Shown here: positions 12,078 through 23,258 of the stretch, piece by piece
How positions within the stretch are numbered: position 1 is the first letter of the stretch
How the letters are laid out: each line of letters opens with the position of its first letter
NCBI GenBank assembly: GCA_944470555.2
Contig: OX104127.1
Location: forward strand, 114,728,741-114,792,740
DNA length: 64,000 nucleotides
Direction of reading: 5' to 3'
DNA from: Heterobilharzia americana
Taxonomy: Eukaryota; Platyhelminthes; Trematoda; Strigeidida; Schistosomatidae
Notes under the pieces: generated by a model
What the model was told of the DNA's origin: nothing
The model's input: the letters and a program-made list of their open reading frames with translations, nothing else
The model's database searches: none
Translations under genes and position numbers: made by a program

Positions 12078-13339
12078 GCCGCATCATCCTGGAGAGGCTT
12101 AAAGACGCACTGGATTCAAAACTGCGACCGGAACAGGCAGGCTTCAGGAAGTACAAATCATGTGCTGACCAAATTGCAACGCTTCGTATCATCATAGAAC
12201 AGAGCGTAGAATGGCAATCAGCTCTATACCTCAACTTCATCGACTTTGAGAAGGCCTTTGACAGCGTCGACCGAGAAGTAATTTGGAAACTGCTTCAATA
12301 CTACGGAGTACCGCAAACCTTTATCCGCCTCATTCAACAACTATATGAAGATGCCACATGCCAAGTAATCCACAATGGGAAGCTCAGTGATGCCTTTGAA
12401 GTGAAGACAGGAGTGAAACAAGGTTGCCTACTATCCCCCATGATATTCCTAATTGTGGTGGACTGGATCATGCAGCAAACAGTAGGCAGCGAGAAGAGGG
12501 GGATACACTGGACGACGGAAAAGAACCTAGAAGACTTGGATTTCGCCGATGACTTATGCCTAATGTCACATAAACTTGAAGATCTGCAGGCAAAAACTAA
12601 CAAGTTGACAGAAGAGGCAGCTAAGACGGGACTTCAGGTGAATATAGAGAAGACAGAAGTGATGAAGATACCGCACCACCACCATCAACAACAACAACAA
12701 ACTCCAATCACCGTCAACGGTAGAAACTTGAAGGAAGTAACCTCCTTCACTTATCTAGGAAGCACTGTTTCAACTACAGGCGGGACGGACGAGGACGTCA
12801 AAGTCAGAATCGGAAAAGCAAGACAGGCATTCATTAGCCTGAAACCAGTGTGGAGATCTTCTGCACTCAGCATGCGGAACAAGATACGGATTTTCAACAC
12901 CAACGTCAAGTCAGTGCTCTTGTATGGCTCAGAGACTTGGCGCGTCACGAAAGGCATTTCCAATAAACTACAGACATTCATCAACAACTGCTTACGCTCG
13001 CTGCTGAAGATCAGATGGCCAGAAAAAATAAGCAACAAGGAACTCTGGGAACGAACCAACCAAGAACCTATCACGCAACAAATATGCAGGAAGAAGTGGA
13101 GATGGATTGGGCATACACTGAGAAGGCCGACTGAGGACATCACGCGTCAGGCCCTCGAGTGGAATCCCCATGGGAAGCGACGAGTTGGACGTCCGAGGGT
13201 GACATGGAGGAGGTCGTGCGAGGAGGAAATGAGAGCTTCTGGGCTGTCGTGGAACCAGGTTCAAAAGATCTCAGAGAACAGAGGTCACTGGAGGCGTGCT
13301 ACTGAAGCCCTATGTTCCACTAGGAACCCAAGGGACTAA
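11951..13339 (+). pseudogene. RTE ORF part 2: reverse transcriptase and C-terminal domain
   Basis: This is the continuation of the polymerase in the next frame, open from 11849 but homologous only from about 11951. The order is KVPDDWKKGYLVKLPKKGD, motif A with the catalytic Asp in FIDFEKAFDSVDR (about 12236-12275), motif B GVKQGCLLSP (about 12412-12441), the catalytic FADD at 12542-12553, and then the thumb. The C-terminal region has KKWRWIGHTLRRP, typical of RTE proteins. A short His/Gln-rich run lies at about 12670-12700. All catalytic residues are present; only the upstream frameshift separates it from the endonuclease. It stops at 13337-13339, where the stop codon merges with the TAA tail. 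Confidence 0.9.
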
Positions 13340-13352
13340 TAATAATAATAAT

Positions 13353-13365
13353 AATGATTCACACA
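13353..13365. repeat. Target-site duplication, right copy (RTE)
   Basis: Exact copy of AATGATTCACACA found at 10129-10141. Confidence 0.9.
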
Positions 13366-14771
13366 GCCAGAATTATTTTCCCAATGAGATATTTAGCAAG
13401 TTTTAAACAAAGTATTAGTTTGCGATTAAGTGTGCAATAAAATAGATAAGGTCATCAAAGACCCTGTGGGATGACTTCGAAAATCAGCTTACATGAACAA
13501 AAATCATAAATCTGTACTACCAATCAGGTCTGATGCAAATGAGCAGTACAATCATCTGAATTTTAATTCGATTGAATCTAGTGAACAAAAGCTATGTACT
13601 CGTTGACTTGTCTAACTAATGAAGTAATGCTTAGGAGCGCATAAATAGCCACAGAAATGGTAAGATTTCACGTCAATAGCTAAAAAGAAATATGTTTGTG
13701 TTTGTCGTTGAACTTATTCGGATAGAATTTTTTACTAACGACAGTTATTTCCCAAATTATCTATACCATAAGATTCCAGAATGGCATCATGTATATCTAG
13801 ATACTAATACCTTACGCTTAGCTTACGACATTATAAAGGTTGCGAAGGTTAACCAGATCAGTAGGAATACTAAAATTATTGAAAGATTTGTTGGAAGAAA
13901 CAAAATGCTGCCTGAAAAGTTATGAGATAATGAAAAAATTTTGAAGAAATGTTAAACTTTCTGTGATTTATATATTAAACTCCCTACTCCTGAGTTTGTT
14001 GAACTCAACTGATAAGTGTCTACCAACATTCGAAATATACATGACACAAGATCTACTAGAAACATGTTTAAGTAACCGATTCTCCAAAAAAGCATGGTCT
14101 TATCAACTCGATAATGGAAACAAATCCCTGCATCTTGATACTATTGTAAAGCTTTAGTTTTTAAAATTCACTAGTTTAAGTAATAAACACACAGTTTTGA
14201 CAACGGGTGCTGTGTTCGAGTCCCAGTGAAACTTAGAGTGAAAACAGAAATGAGACCCCAGCTAATACATACAACCAAACAGCATCACTCAACTGAATAC
14301 TAAAGCAAATAAGCAAATAATGAGGTTTTCTCTTTGACAAAAAGCAGCTGACACTTTCAAAGCTTTCGAAGCACGACTATTTACTGTTAGTTAAAGAATT
14401 TGAATGAAAAATCAATATTCCAGTTGAGTAAACAAAATCTATCGATTACCCTCATGAATTTATATATATGTTGGTTGCAACCCCATAACTTCTTTTGAAA
14501 TTACTTTTGCGCTGTCACTTTTACGCATTTCGTGCATTTACGTTTGATTAATAGCCTTTCCGTGCATGAGTTTGTCACTTTCTCTTTTACCCAACTAATA
14601 ATTCATAGTGTTTCCAAAATGAATAGATCAATACTGGTCACTTCATAAGGCAACAAATAATTCTCATAAAATATAACGTTTGGAAACTCACATCAGCTGA
14701 AATTGTATCTCGTAAATATTCAGAAAACACGAGAAAATATTCATTATTTTAACTTTCAGCGTTCCTTCGCT
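13366..14771. other. Mostly unassigned; a B-box relic near 14214
   Basis: GTTCGAGTCCC at 14214-14224, in a GC-richer patch, looks like the B box of a decayed tRNA-derived retroposon. An open frame at 13692-13925 is polar but shows no domain or splice support. The rest is AT-rich. Confidence 0.4.
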
Positions 14772-15132
14772 CATTATTATTATTAGTAGTAGTTATTTTC
14801 TCTAGGGTTCCTAGTGGAACATACGGCTTCAGTAGCACGTCTCCATTGAACTCTGTTCCCTCCAGTCTTTTGAACCTCGCTCCACAACTGCCCACAAGCT
14901 TTCATTTCTTCGTCACATTGTCTCCTCCATGTCACCCTCAGCTCGGACGCCCAATCCATCTTCCCCCTTTGGATTCCACTTTAGGGCCTGGTCTGGCGCG
15001 TGATATCCTCAACCAGCCTTCTCAGTGTATGCCAGATCCATCTCCACTTTCTTCTTCATATTTGGTTGGTTCGTTCCCAGAGTTCCTTGTTGGTTATTCT
15101 TTCTGGCCATCTGATCTTCAGTATCGAGCGTT
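14772..15132 (-). mobile_element. RTE 3'-end fragment, 5'-truncated
   Basis: The minus-strand sequence matches the last ~350 bases of the 10.1-13.4 kb element, from the AGATCAG...GGCCA block to the (TAA)n tail (read as (ATT)n at 14772-14785 on plus). It is diverged, with several small indels, so no coding is left. 5' truncation is the usual outcome of incomplete target-primed reverse transcription. No clear target-site duplication was found. Confidence 0.9.
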
Positions 15133-16831
15133 GCCCATTAGCGAAAAGGAATTTTACAGAAGTAAGTAATTTGCCTTGACGCTTAAACTTCCCAGAAAAT
15201 TGTGAAGTTATTATTGCTGTGAATGATGAAGCTGTTTTTCAAACGCAACTCCATTATGTAATTTGAAATAACTGTTAGTTATTTTTGTCATTTAGAATTA
15301 TCAAAATATTTTCAGCCGAATCCATCTGCACATCTCGTGGACACAATAATTTGTATGTATTTTAAGTTTAATAATGCAGAAAATGTGCTTACAATGTACT
15401 TATTTTGCCTGTCTGATAGTTTATGTGCTCCATACCCAACAGAAATAGTTATCAGGTAGACAACAAATTAGATCTGGGAAACAGTATACATCTAAAAGGT
15501 TTAACACTGCATTTTTATGCCACCTGTAGGAACAAGACTATGAGAGTTATGTCCTATACCGAGCACGCTCACATTCAGCCACTTAGTTCCCAATTGATTA
15601 TTTCTACACTAGCCTTCAGTTCACTAAACTTTAGATATTGTGCAGCTTTATACCCGTGAGCATTCATCTTGACTATCTATGGGTTTGATCACACTATATG
15701 TTGGACCCCCAGCAAAACTGAGGTTGGATATCAAGGAGTCATAAGCAAGTGATCAAAAAGGTGTTACCATTGTGGAATATAGATCAGCAATATGACTACG
15801 GCTTACACTCTTCCAATAAACAGTGCGACGAACTCATTGGGCAGACCATCATATGTTGGACTCTCTGTGAAGGAAGTACGTAGGACACTTTTTACACTTG
15901 AATGAATAGTGAGTCCCACATGGATCAAAAATGACGAGTTACCAATACAAAAATTTATTCGAAAAAAGATGAGATTTTTGAAGTCAATAATAAGTTGTAT
16001 TCAGAAAACTTCGTTGACCTAATAATTTTTCCTGATATTACCACCTGGGAATGAAAGTTTCTGTGAGGGTAATGAGTGGTTTGTTCAAGGAATTGTGGTA
16101 CGCCACAGGCACCTCCAATGCCTTAAAAGTGCCAAATACATAAAGATGGCCGACATCAACTCAGTTTCCAGAAATTATCGAGATTAACTGTTCTTGCGTA
16201 GACTTCCACGTCTAAAACAGAATATGGTGATCCTGTTAATCTCTTGGTAACAGTATCTTATTTCTACTCTGGATTAAATGTAACCTCATAGTTTTTAGTT
16301 TTTCTGATATATTTACAATGAGAGTTGGTGTCAGTTTAATGGTCATTATCTTCTCTTAATAACTTTAGTTGAAATCCTTATTACTGTTAGCAGCTTCAGT
16401 AAATGAGTTTCATCAAACATAAGTTCTCATTGGTTTTAGACTACAATAAACAGCTTTCCCTCTTTACTTTTGAAGAAACCTATGCATAATAATTTTCCAA
16501 TTATCATTCAATTCTCTGTTCAGTGTGTCTGTGAAGTTATTTCAAAAGTCAAAGTAACTATAAATTAACAATTACATGTCAACCGTGAAGACATCTCTTA
16601 TTTAAAATGTCTAATATCACTCTGTTGAGATCTTAATTAAACACTGTTTCTTCAAGTTATCTGAGGCTGATTATGAAAAATTGCGAAATTGAATGAACTA
16701 ATCGCCCTGTAGATTTTAAATTTTGTAAACTGTTAAAATGGCACTCTGATTTTTATTTTGTGTAGCATAAAGTACTGTATATCCCTGTTTCGTAGAAGGT
16801 ATTTACGGCTAATATTGTTGCTTGTTTTATC
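15133..16831. other. Unassigned AT-rich DNA
   Basis: No gene or repeat recognised. Confidence 0.45.
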
Positions 16832-16990
16832 CCATCGTTGAGCGAACCGAAGTGATCAATTTCTACTGTATGGTGGGCTTCTGTATAGATGCCTAGACAT
16901 TGCCAGTGTTTGAATTACACAATATTGATGGATTGTGGCTAACAGTGGAATCCAGGAGGCTCGTTTCGCCCTAAAAACTATGCCCATAAA
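16832..16990 (-). mobile_element. Smα-like retroposon, partial minus copy
   Basis: Read on the minus strand it holds the 3' half of the element: part of the ribozyme (GGGCGAAACG and CTCCTGGATTCCACTG, rc of about 16931-16975), then the tail ending in the CAACGATG-like motif (rc of about 16832-16842). The CUGANGA half and the tRNA-like head are missing. It stops next to an oppositely oriented copy at 17000-17170. Confidence 0.7.
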
Positions 16991-16999
16991 TGAAGAAAT

Positions 17000-17170
17000 G
17001 GCTGTCATGAGTCCATGCTCTAACGGATAACGCTCCAAAATTAAAAGCATTCGGTCTCAAGTACAAGTCTTAATTGGAAAAATATCACTCACTGATGGAC
17101 AGGTAAATTCAGCTGGTGAGCCCGAAACTGGACGAAATGTGCGTCCTGGGTTCCCCTGCTAGACACTATC
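17000..17170 (+). mobile_element. Smα-like retroposon, plus copy
   Basis: The tRNA-like head has an A box TGCTCTAACGG (about 17016-17026), a GGATAACGCTCC segment also seen at 35362-35374, and a weak B box (GTCTCAAGTAC). The CACTCACTG-like linker follows, then the ribozyme domain 17098-17162. It sits head-to-head with the minus copy at 16832-16990. Confidence 0.75.
17098..17162 (+). ncRNA. Hammerhead ribozyme relic (Smα type)
   Basis: The core reads CTGGTGAG (17113-17120), so the invariant A6 of CUGANGA is G. GACGAAAT (17131-17138) and the cleavage triplet GTC (17143-17145) are intact, and the downstream stem I strand CTGGGTTCCCCTGC is recognisable. Stem III is two pairs closed over four bases, as in known schistosome hammerheads. 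The A6 change probably abolishes activity. Confidence 0.7.
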
Positions 17171-17569
17171 TATTATCAAGCACTTACGCTTTACTGCCGA
17201 AAAAGACCAATTAGTCAAAAAATTTCAGAATCAAAGCCAATTATTTTTAGATCGTTTATTCTTCAAGGGGATAACACATGTAGGCATGACATCTGTTAAA
17301 CCCTCCCATGGCATTCTTCGGAGACTGACAGCTGATCTTAGACTTCGCAACTTCCCTCAGCTTACATAAGTGAAAGAAACAAATGCATTTTCATGTAGTA
17401 TGCTAAGCATGTGCTAAAAATCGACAAAGAAGTTGCACTGCAGAAAATGGAAGAAAAAGTCAGGACAAAAAATGAAAGAAATGAAACTAAAAGAAGTGAC
17501 CAATGCTTATCGGACTACTAAAAAAAAATTCAGAACTTTTGCCTGTACTGATCCAAGTCAATTTCAATA
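17171..17569. other. Unassigned AT-rich DNA
   Basis: No gene recognised. A purine-rich patch at about 17420-17520 has no repeat match that I can see. Confidence 0.4.
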
Positions 17570-18799
17570 ATTATTATTATTATTTGTCGATTCGGTTCCC
17601 AATGGAACATAGGGGTTCAGTAGCCCCTCTGCAGTGCACCCCGTCCTCTGAAATCTTTTGAAAATTGCCCCACGACAGCCCACAAGCTCTCATTTCTTCC
17701 TCGCACAATCTCTCCCATGTCACCCTCACCTCGCACGCCGAACTCGTCGCTTCCCATCTCGGTTCCACTCGAAGGTCTGATCTGGTACGTGATGTACCTT
17801 GTCGGCCTTCCCAGTGTATGCCCAATCCATATCAAATTCCTTCTGCTTATTTGTTCAGAGACAGCTTCTTGGTTGGTTCGTTGCCCGGTGAGAGTTCCTT
17901 GTTGCTTATTCTTAGTATTCTGGTCATCTGATCTTCAGTACCGACCAAGCGTAGGCAGTTGTTGATGAATGTCTGTAGTTTGTTGAAAATCCCTTTCGTA
18001 ACGCGTCAAGTCTCTCAGCCATGCAGAGGCACTGACTTGACGTTGGTGTTGAAAATCCGGATCTTGTTCACACTTTATGCTGAGTGCAGTAGATCTCCAC
18101 ACTGGTTTCAGGTTGATGAACGCCTGTCTTGCTTTTACGATCCTGGCTGGTTTGACGTCCTCGTCTGTACCACCACCGCCTGCATTTGAAATGATGCTGC
18201 CCAGATAGGTGAAAGAGGCTACTTCCTTGAAGTCTCTTCTGCTAATGCTGACTGGAGCCTCTTGTTGTTGGTGGTGCTCTTGGTTTAGTATCGTCATCAC
18301 CTCTGTCTTCTCTATGTCCACTTGAAGTCCCGTCTTCGCTACACTGCCTCGACACTTCTGTTAACTTGTTAGTGTTTGCCTGTAGATCTCCATGTTCGTG
18401 TGACATCGGACACAAGTCATCGGCGAAATCCAAACCTTCTAGGATGTTTTCCCGGTCCACCTAGCGTATCCTCCTCTTCTCACTCCTCACTGTTTGTTGC
18501 ATGATCCAGTCCACTACAATCAGGAATATCACGGGTGATAGTAGACAGTCTTGTTTCACTCCTGTCTTCAGTTCACTTCAAAAGCATCAGTGAGCTTCCC
18601 ATTGTGAATTACTTGGCTGGCATGTGGCGTCTTCATATGGTTGTTGAATGAGGTCGATAAAGGTTTGTGGCACTAAAATCGTAGTGTTGAAGCAGCTTCC
18701 TGCCAAATTACTTGTCGGTCGACTCTGTCAGTGGCCTTTTCAAAGTCGATGAAGTTGAGTTGGAGGGTTGACTGTCATTCTATACTCTGTTCTATGATG
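17570..18799 (-). mobile_element. RTE fragment, 5'-truncated; near-identical to the 26.4-kb copy
   Basis: This is the 3' 1.2 kb of an RTE element on the minus strand, from just upstream of reverse-transcriptase motif A to the tail. It is nearly identical to 26446-27676, with the same frame-breaking lesions. Two open stretches of 128 and 72 residues (17935-18321 and 18242-18460) translate identically in both copies. The few differences cluster in the last ~20 bases of the element, plus two single-base changes near 17735 and 17772. The 5' junction follows ATGATGATG at about 18799, where Penelope-like sequence begins shortly after. No target-site duplication is evident. Confidence 0.92.
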
Positions 18800-18830
18800 A
18801 TGACGACTGAAGATATCACCAGCCAGAACG

Positions 18831-19060
18831 TTTCTCGCAAACAGGTTAATTCTTCAAACCAAGTCGGCAGGTGCTCTTTTTTATTTCATCTCTAACTGTG
18901 TTCATCAATTTGCGTGTAACTGCGGAAGCAGATAAATTGGAAGGACAGAAAGAAGGGCATATCTTTAATTTTCCGAACACATTCTTGGAAGAGCCTACAA
19001 CTGACGGGAAGCAACATACCGAACAGCACAATCACTCGGCATCTGACTGACACAGAAAAT
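18831..19060 (+). pseudogene. Penelope-like element: GIY-YIG endonuclease fragment
   Basis: The plus-strand frame from 18831 reads FLANRLILQTKSAG... and then CVHQFACNCGSR, a stop TAA (18933-18935) where the Tyr of YIG should be, then IGRTERR. This matches the C-terminal GIY-YIG endonuclease of Penelope-like retroelements, which in schistosomes has a Cys-rich lead such as YQFSCSCG before YIG. More in-frame stops follow. It is a decayed remnant without a polymerase region and lies directly beside the truncated RTE copy. Confidence 0.7.
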
Positions 19061-19259
19061 CAAATAGACGTCTTCACTTCCCTCAAAAGAATAAACAAAG
19101 TATCAGACTCACTTCTTCTGAAGCTTACCAAGACCATAGCCATCGAAAGTTTTAAACCTGAGGTATGTGTTCAAAAGGAAGTGACTGTTAACCTTCGTCG
19201 AAGTTGTTGACCCTTCTTCACTGATATTTGACTACATCATCCTTCATCAGCTATAAGTG

Positions 19260-19375
19260 TTCATTCCTTCACTCTTATTTAATTAATAATTTACTAATCC
19301 CCATTGTAACATCAATAACAAGGTATTCAACGAAGAGACTCTTTTCAACGAAATTATTTTCAAGTTGTAAAATCG

Positions 19376-19395
<20 letters not shown>
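19260..19395 (-). repeat. Inverted copy of the 20636-20725 segment
   Basis: On the minus strand this reads TATACGATTTTACAACTTG followed by AAAATAATTTCGTTGAAAAG and CTCTTCGTTGAATACCTTG, closely matching the plus strand at 20640-20715. The pair flanks the second Penelope-like fragment and may be part of its untranslated or pseudo-LTR sequence; that is an inference. Confidence 0.65.

Positions 19396-19426
<31 letters not shown>
19376..19426. repeat. (AT)n microsatellite
   Basis: Alternating A and T for about 50 bases with two interruptions. Confidence 0.95.
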
Positions 19427-19429
<3 letters not shown>

Positions 19430-19649
19430 GTAAAATCATATCCCGGGAGGAAAACTGAACACAATACAGTACAATACAATCAACACAGAAAGCTTATTTA
19501 CTCTCTCCGCTATCGAATAAGAAACATCTGTAGTGACGATTGCATTGATGAAGAGCTTTTTTAAAATGCACACTTATCGAAAACGGTTACCCTAGCCGTT
19601 TTATTAATAAAAATATGCTAGAAAAAATACTAAACCAGTCATTCACTCG

Positions 19650-19990
19650 GCCTCAAAAAAAAGATTGTTCACGAGCCTAGGATTTAAAGGTGACCTGGCA
19701 TCGGATGTACTAAAGAATCGTCTATGCAGTTCTGTCAGTAGAACTTTCTTCGCAGCAAGACTTCAGTTGACTTTTACCAGCCATAACCTATTCTTTGTTT
19801 GTGTTAGAGATAGGCTTCCTCATTTGGCCGCCTCTATATGCATTTACCAGTTCAGCAGTTCTTCTGGAGCAAGGTACATCGGCCATAGCCAGAGAATGCT
19901 TTCTGCACGTATATGAGAACATGTTCTTGCTCGGTTTTATAAAGGTGAAAGAAAGTCTGTTTGAAGTTCGATTCTAGAATGTTTGATTAA
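19650..19990 (+). pseudogene. Penelope-like element: second endonuclease fragment
   Basis: The plus frame from 19665 reads SLGFKGDLASDVLKNRL, then SRTFFAARLQLTF, then CIYQFSSSSGARYIGHSQ, then a stop at about 19914. Another frame continues with ENMFLLGFIKVKES-like residues. This is the C-terminal linker and GIY-YIG domain of a Penelope-like element. The motif YIG is present, but the Cys residues before it are replaced by Ser, and at least one frameshift is present. It is more complete than the 18.8-kb fragment; the two may be separate insertions or parts of one broken region. Confidence 0.75.
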
Positions 19991-20635
19991 TTTCCATCAT
20001 TCAACAAACCCAGACAATGACTTTAAAATTATTTATCAAATTCGCCCAAACCCCCCACCATTTCCTCGTTTTCAACTTCTATTGATGAACTAAACCTGAT
20101 CTGTGTGTACAAATGAAGTATGTACAGTCACTGTTTTTATCATGGCCATAACATTTTCCCATCCCACTGGCTCCCCCCACCTTTATTAATTTAACTATTG
20201 TATCCTTCATTTATCGCCATTACTGTCATTATAACTGCCTTCACTTTGATTAGTTTCGGGTGTTATTTCACTTAGTTGTTTTAATCTTTTTAGAAAACTA
20301 TAAACATCCGGGCCATAGTTTTTACTAATGTCCTGAAAGAAGTTGAGCACCGAGTCAGGTTGATTCATTTAGAAAACATTGATTTCATCTTGACCAACTT
20401 GTCTAGTCCTACTACATAATAATTAATTGATTTACCACTTTCATCAATTTTTTCACCGCCATCTGAGTTACATACTTTCTATGAACCATTCCATATCTTA
20501 AGTAATCTACTCTGTTATTACTCATACTTCAATTTTCATCATAATCACAAATGCCTGTGTCATCATCCGCTCTGTTATGACTATCATCATCATTATCCAG
20601 TGCTTAGTTTTCCTCACCGGAAATAATTTTTCAAA
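19991..20635. other. Probable Penelope-like 3' flank, unassigned
   Basis: Pyrimidine-rich plus-strand DNA with many CATTCATTTATC-like and ATCATCATC-like words. It may be 3' untranslated sequence of the Penelope-like element, but no boundary can be set. Confidence 0.35.
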
Positions 20636-20725
20636 TATCATATATATACGATTATACAGCTTGAAAATAAATTAGTTGAAAAGTCTCTTCGCTGAATATC
20701 TTGTTCTTATTTAGTTACCCCAGGT
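20636..20725 (+). repeat. Inverted partner of 19260-19395
   Basis: Reads TATACGATTATACAGCTTG then AAAATAAATTAGTTGAAAAG and CTCTTCGCTGAATATCTTG, matching the reverse complement of 19300-19385 with few differences. It directly abuts the palindromic element at 20727. Confidence 0.65.
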
Positions 20726-20726
20726 T

Positions 20727-21322
20727 TTCCATATTAGATCTGTTTATTTGATTTACAACACAATGATACAGTATTATCTATTTGACGACGTTTTGAGCAT
20801 AAATTATTACTCACAATCATATCAATGTAATCAAACTACTTTTGACATCCGATTTTTATAGTAACGTCACATCATATGATTTGCTTTTATCGGTAGCAAA
20901 ATTTCCCATATCTCTGATATAGTTATTGTCTCACTCCTATTACATACGTTGCGTGTTGGTTTGACGAATAAAGATTCAGCAATCTCTCTCTCTTTCCACC
21001 TGGTTATATTGGACTGACTTAAGTACAGTGGCTTTATCCCAATTAGATGGAGAGATTGATTACTGAATCTTCGTTAATCGAATCAACACGCAACACATGT
21101 ACTATAAATTACGCAGTACCTTTACCAGAAATTCGGAAAATTTTACTACCAATAAAAACAAATCATATGAGGTGGGTGACAGAACTAAGAAAAATCAGAT
21201 GCTGAAAGTTATGTGATTACACTGATATGATTGTGAGCAATAATTTATGCTCAAAACGTCATCAAATAAATGATACGGTATCACTGTGTGTTATAAATCA
21301 AATAAACAAATCTAATATGGAA
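20727..21322. mobile_element. Palindromic foldback / MITE-like element
   Basis: The whole 596-bp interval is an imperfect palindrome. The left arm runs from TTCCATATTAGATC (20727) to about 21015, and the right arm from about 21040 to GATCTAATATGGAA-like sequence (ends 21322). The best block is GACGTTTTGAGCATAAATTA (20787-20806 on plus; rc near 21246-21265). Arms agree at roughly four bases in five by eye, with small indels, around a loop of about 25-40 bases. It has no coding capacity. Long terminal inverted repeats with almost no interior are typical of foldback or miniature inverted-repeat DNA transposons. No target-site duplication is obvious. A recombination-made inverted duplication is the alternative. 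Confidence 0.75.
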
Positions 21323-23258
21323 TTAAATCCTAGCACAGTGCCCAAGTTTTGCACCTATATTAGTATCCCACGTTCTGTTCATATTGATCGTACTGCTTAC
21401 TTATGGTGTGATCCACTTACCCAATCTTACTATGTTAAGCCCTTTTATTTAGATTGATACTTCTGTGTCCTTTTGTTACAGAATACCTTTATTGGATTAT
21501 GTACATAGTTCTAACAATTTATTTTCATCTGTTAAACTTCCTTGTGTTGTCACTATGACTGCCTTTTTCTCTTTGACTATTTCTGAGTCCTAACCACTGA
21601 CAGATATTCTGTTTTCTTTCTGTAAATTGAGTAAAATCAGTCAAATCATATATTTTGACATTTCAGTTTGTAAACACTTGACAGAATAACATTGAAATAA
21701 AATGGATCTATTTTATCTAGCTCTCATTGTTGCTCTAACTCCTTATAAATTCACATAGTGAAATTCATGAGTGAATAACTTTTCTGCCAAACGTTCCTTT
21801 TCATTGATGCCAGCTGAACACATTATGCAGTGACTACTATCTCAGCATCTGTAGGAAAACAGTCCTAACTTTTTATACATTCAACGCTTGTTTATATCAT
21901 GTTTCCCCTGGTGTACCAGTTAAGCACATCTAGCAATCGAATTTCTCAGCAAAAGGACTTCAAGTGGACGTCTTTTCCTTAATAAGCCTTGTTAACTGAA
22001 GAAAAAAGTAGTTATTTGCTAATCTGAGTGTCACTTATCATCAGTAATACCAATTATGTTATTTACTTGTGGTCGATAGTCTTTTTAATCACACTTTTTA
22101 TATCAGAGGACATAAAACTTTTCATTGAAAATGTTTTCTAGAACATTAACTTGATAGTTGACAGTTTGACAAACTTATTGCATATTCTCTGCGTTTATAT
22201 AAACTATCCTCTTATTTTCACACCATTTTACTCGATGAAATGGAAATAGTACTAATAATGATACAAGGGAGTGTAATCCTGGCAGTTATACTTCACCATG
22301 AGCTATAATTTATTTGCAAAGGCTTGCAATGCAACCCGGTTACCCATACTTGGTTAGGTTTGGTGGAATTTCACACAACACATGTCGGCCAAAAGCACGT
22401 TTTTTAAGCTTGTTAACCACTTCTCTGCAACAAGGATAAAAATGTCCTTTAGAGGTTTGATGGATTTACATCGACGCTCCGGTGATACACTATATTTCAT
22501 GGTACAGAATATTGGTGAAGTAAATTTAATCTAGAAAAGTAGCCAAAAGTTTAAACCTTTTGAATATGCATCCACAACCTAACTACTAGTTGGAGCAAGC
22601 AGGAATAATTCGCTATCACCTTCAATACTAGCACTTTTATTATTCATTCTACGCCCTATTCTATGAGAAAGTGGATTCTGAGAACCTGTCACTGATATAA
22701 AGCTGTAACTATTTTCATTTAGCTACGAACAGATTCGTGCATTTTGTTTATCCAACAGTTATAACCTAGTATGAACTAGACAAACCGCGGAACATATGTG
22801 TGTTTTCGCTGATTACTTTCACATGGGTGAATGCTAACTACCTCTGGTTACAGCATGAAGAGTTGGGATCTTAAGTATATGGTTTCGAATACTTATCCAC
22901 AAAGACTTGACATACAAATGGGCAACTACTGTAGAGGTATTACTTTATTAGGGATCTCAAAACTTCTATGGTCATAAAAGATGAATCCCAGTAGATGTAT
23001 TCCACCATGCTTATCTAGCTACTGATCTACACAAATCACTTAAAGACGGGTGATATTATTTTCCATATTTATCTGAAGCATTCAAAGTGGGAATAAGAAA
23101 ATCAGAGCATGAGGCGAATTAGTGGTAAAACGCACAAAAATGAGAGATGAATTGAATTCAGTGGATATTTGCATTTTGACTGTTCATGACTGCAATTGTT
23201 AAGCAACCCAGAAATGTTTTCGAGGTAACTATAAAACAAAGAATCAAATTTAACTTAC
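21323..23258. other. Unassigned; would be intron 1 of the KCNQ gene
   Basis: This interval lies directly 3' (minus strand) of the KCNQ exon, so its right part at least is intron. By eye I found no exon encoding the S1 segment (expected motif like LSVFSTI) here or further left. Confidence 0.5.

Larger units (their letters stand above)
10142..13352 (+). mobile_element. Full-length RTE-clade LINE (SR2-like)
   Basis: This 3.2-kb non-LTR retrotransposon is bounded by an exact 13-bp target-site duplication and ends in a short (TAA)n tail (13338-13352), as is typical of RTE elements. A GC-rich 5' segment of about 180 bases precedes one long reading frame with an apurinic-type endonuclease and a reverse transcriptase. 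A single-base loss near 11951 splits the frame, so this copy is probably not autonomous as it stands. The other five RTE pieces in the window are all on the minus strand. The perfect duplication and single lesion suggest a recent insertion. Confidence 0.93.

Noticed and set aside
10172..13264. Several minus-strand frames of 63-130 residues
   Set aside because: They are antisense shadows of the RTE coding sequence.
17570..18799. Target-site duplication around the truncated RTE copy
   Set aside because: No repeated flank of five or more bases was found at the two junctions.
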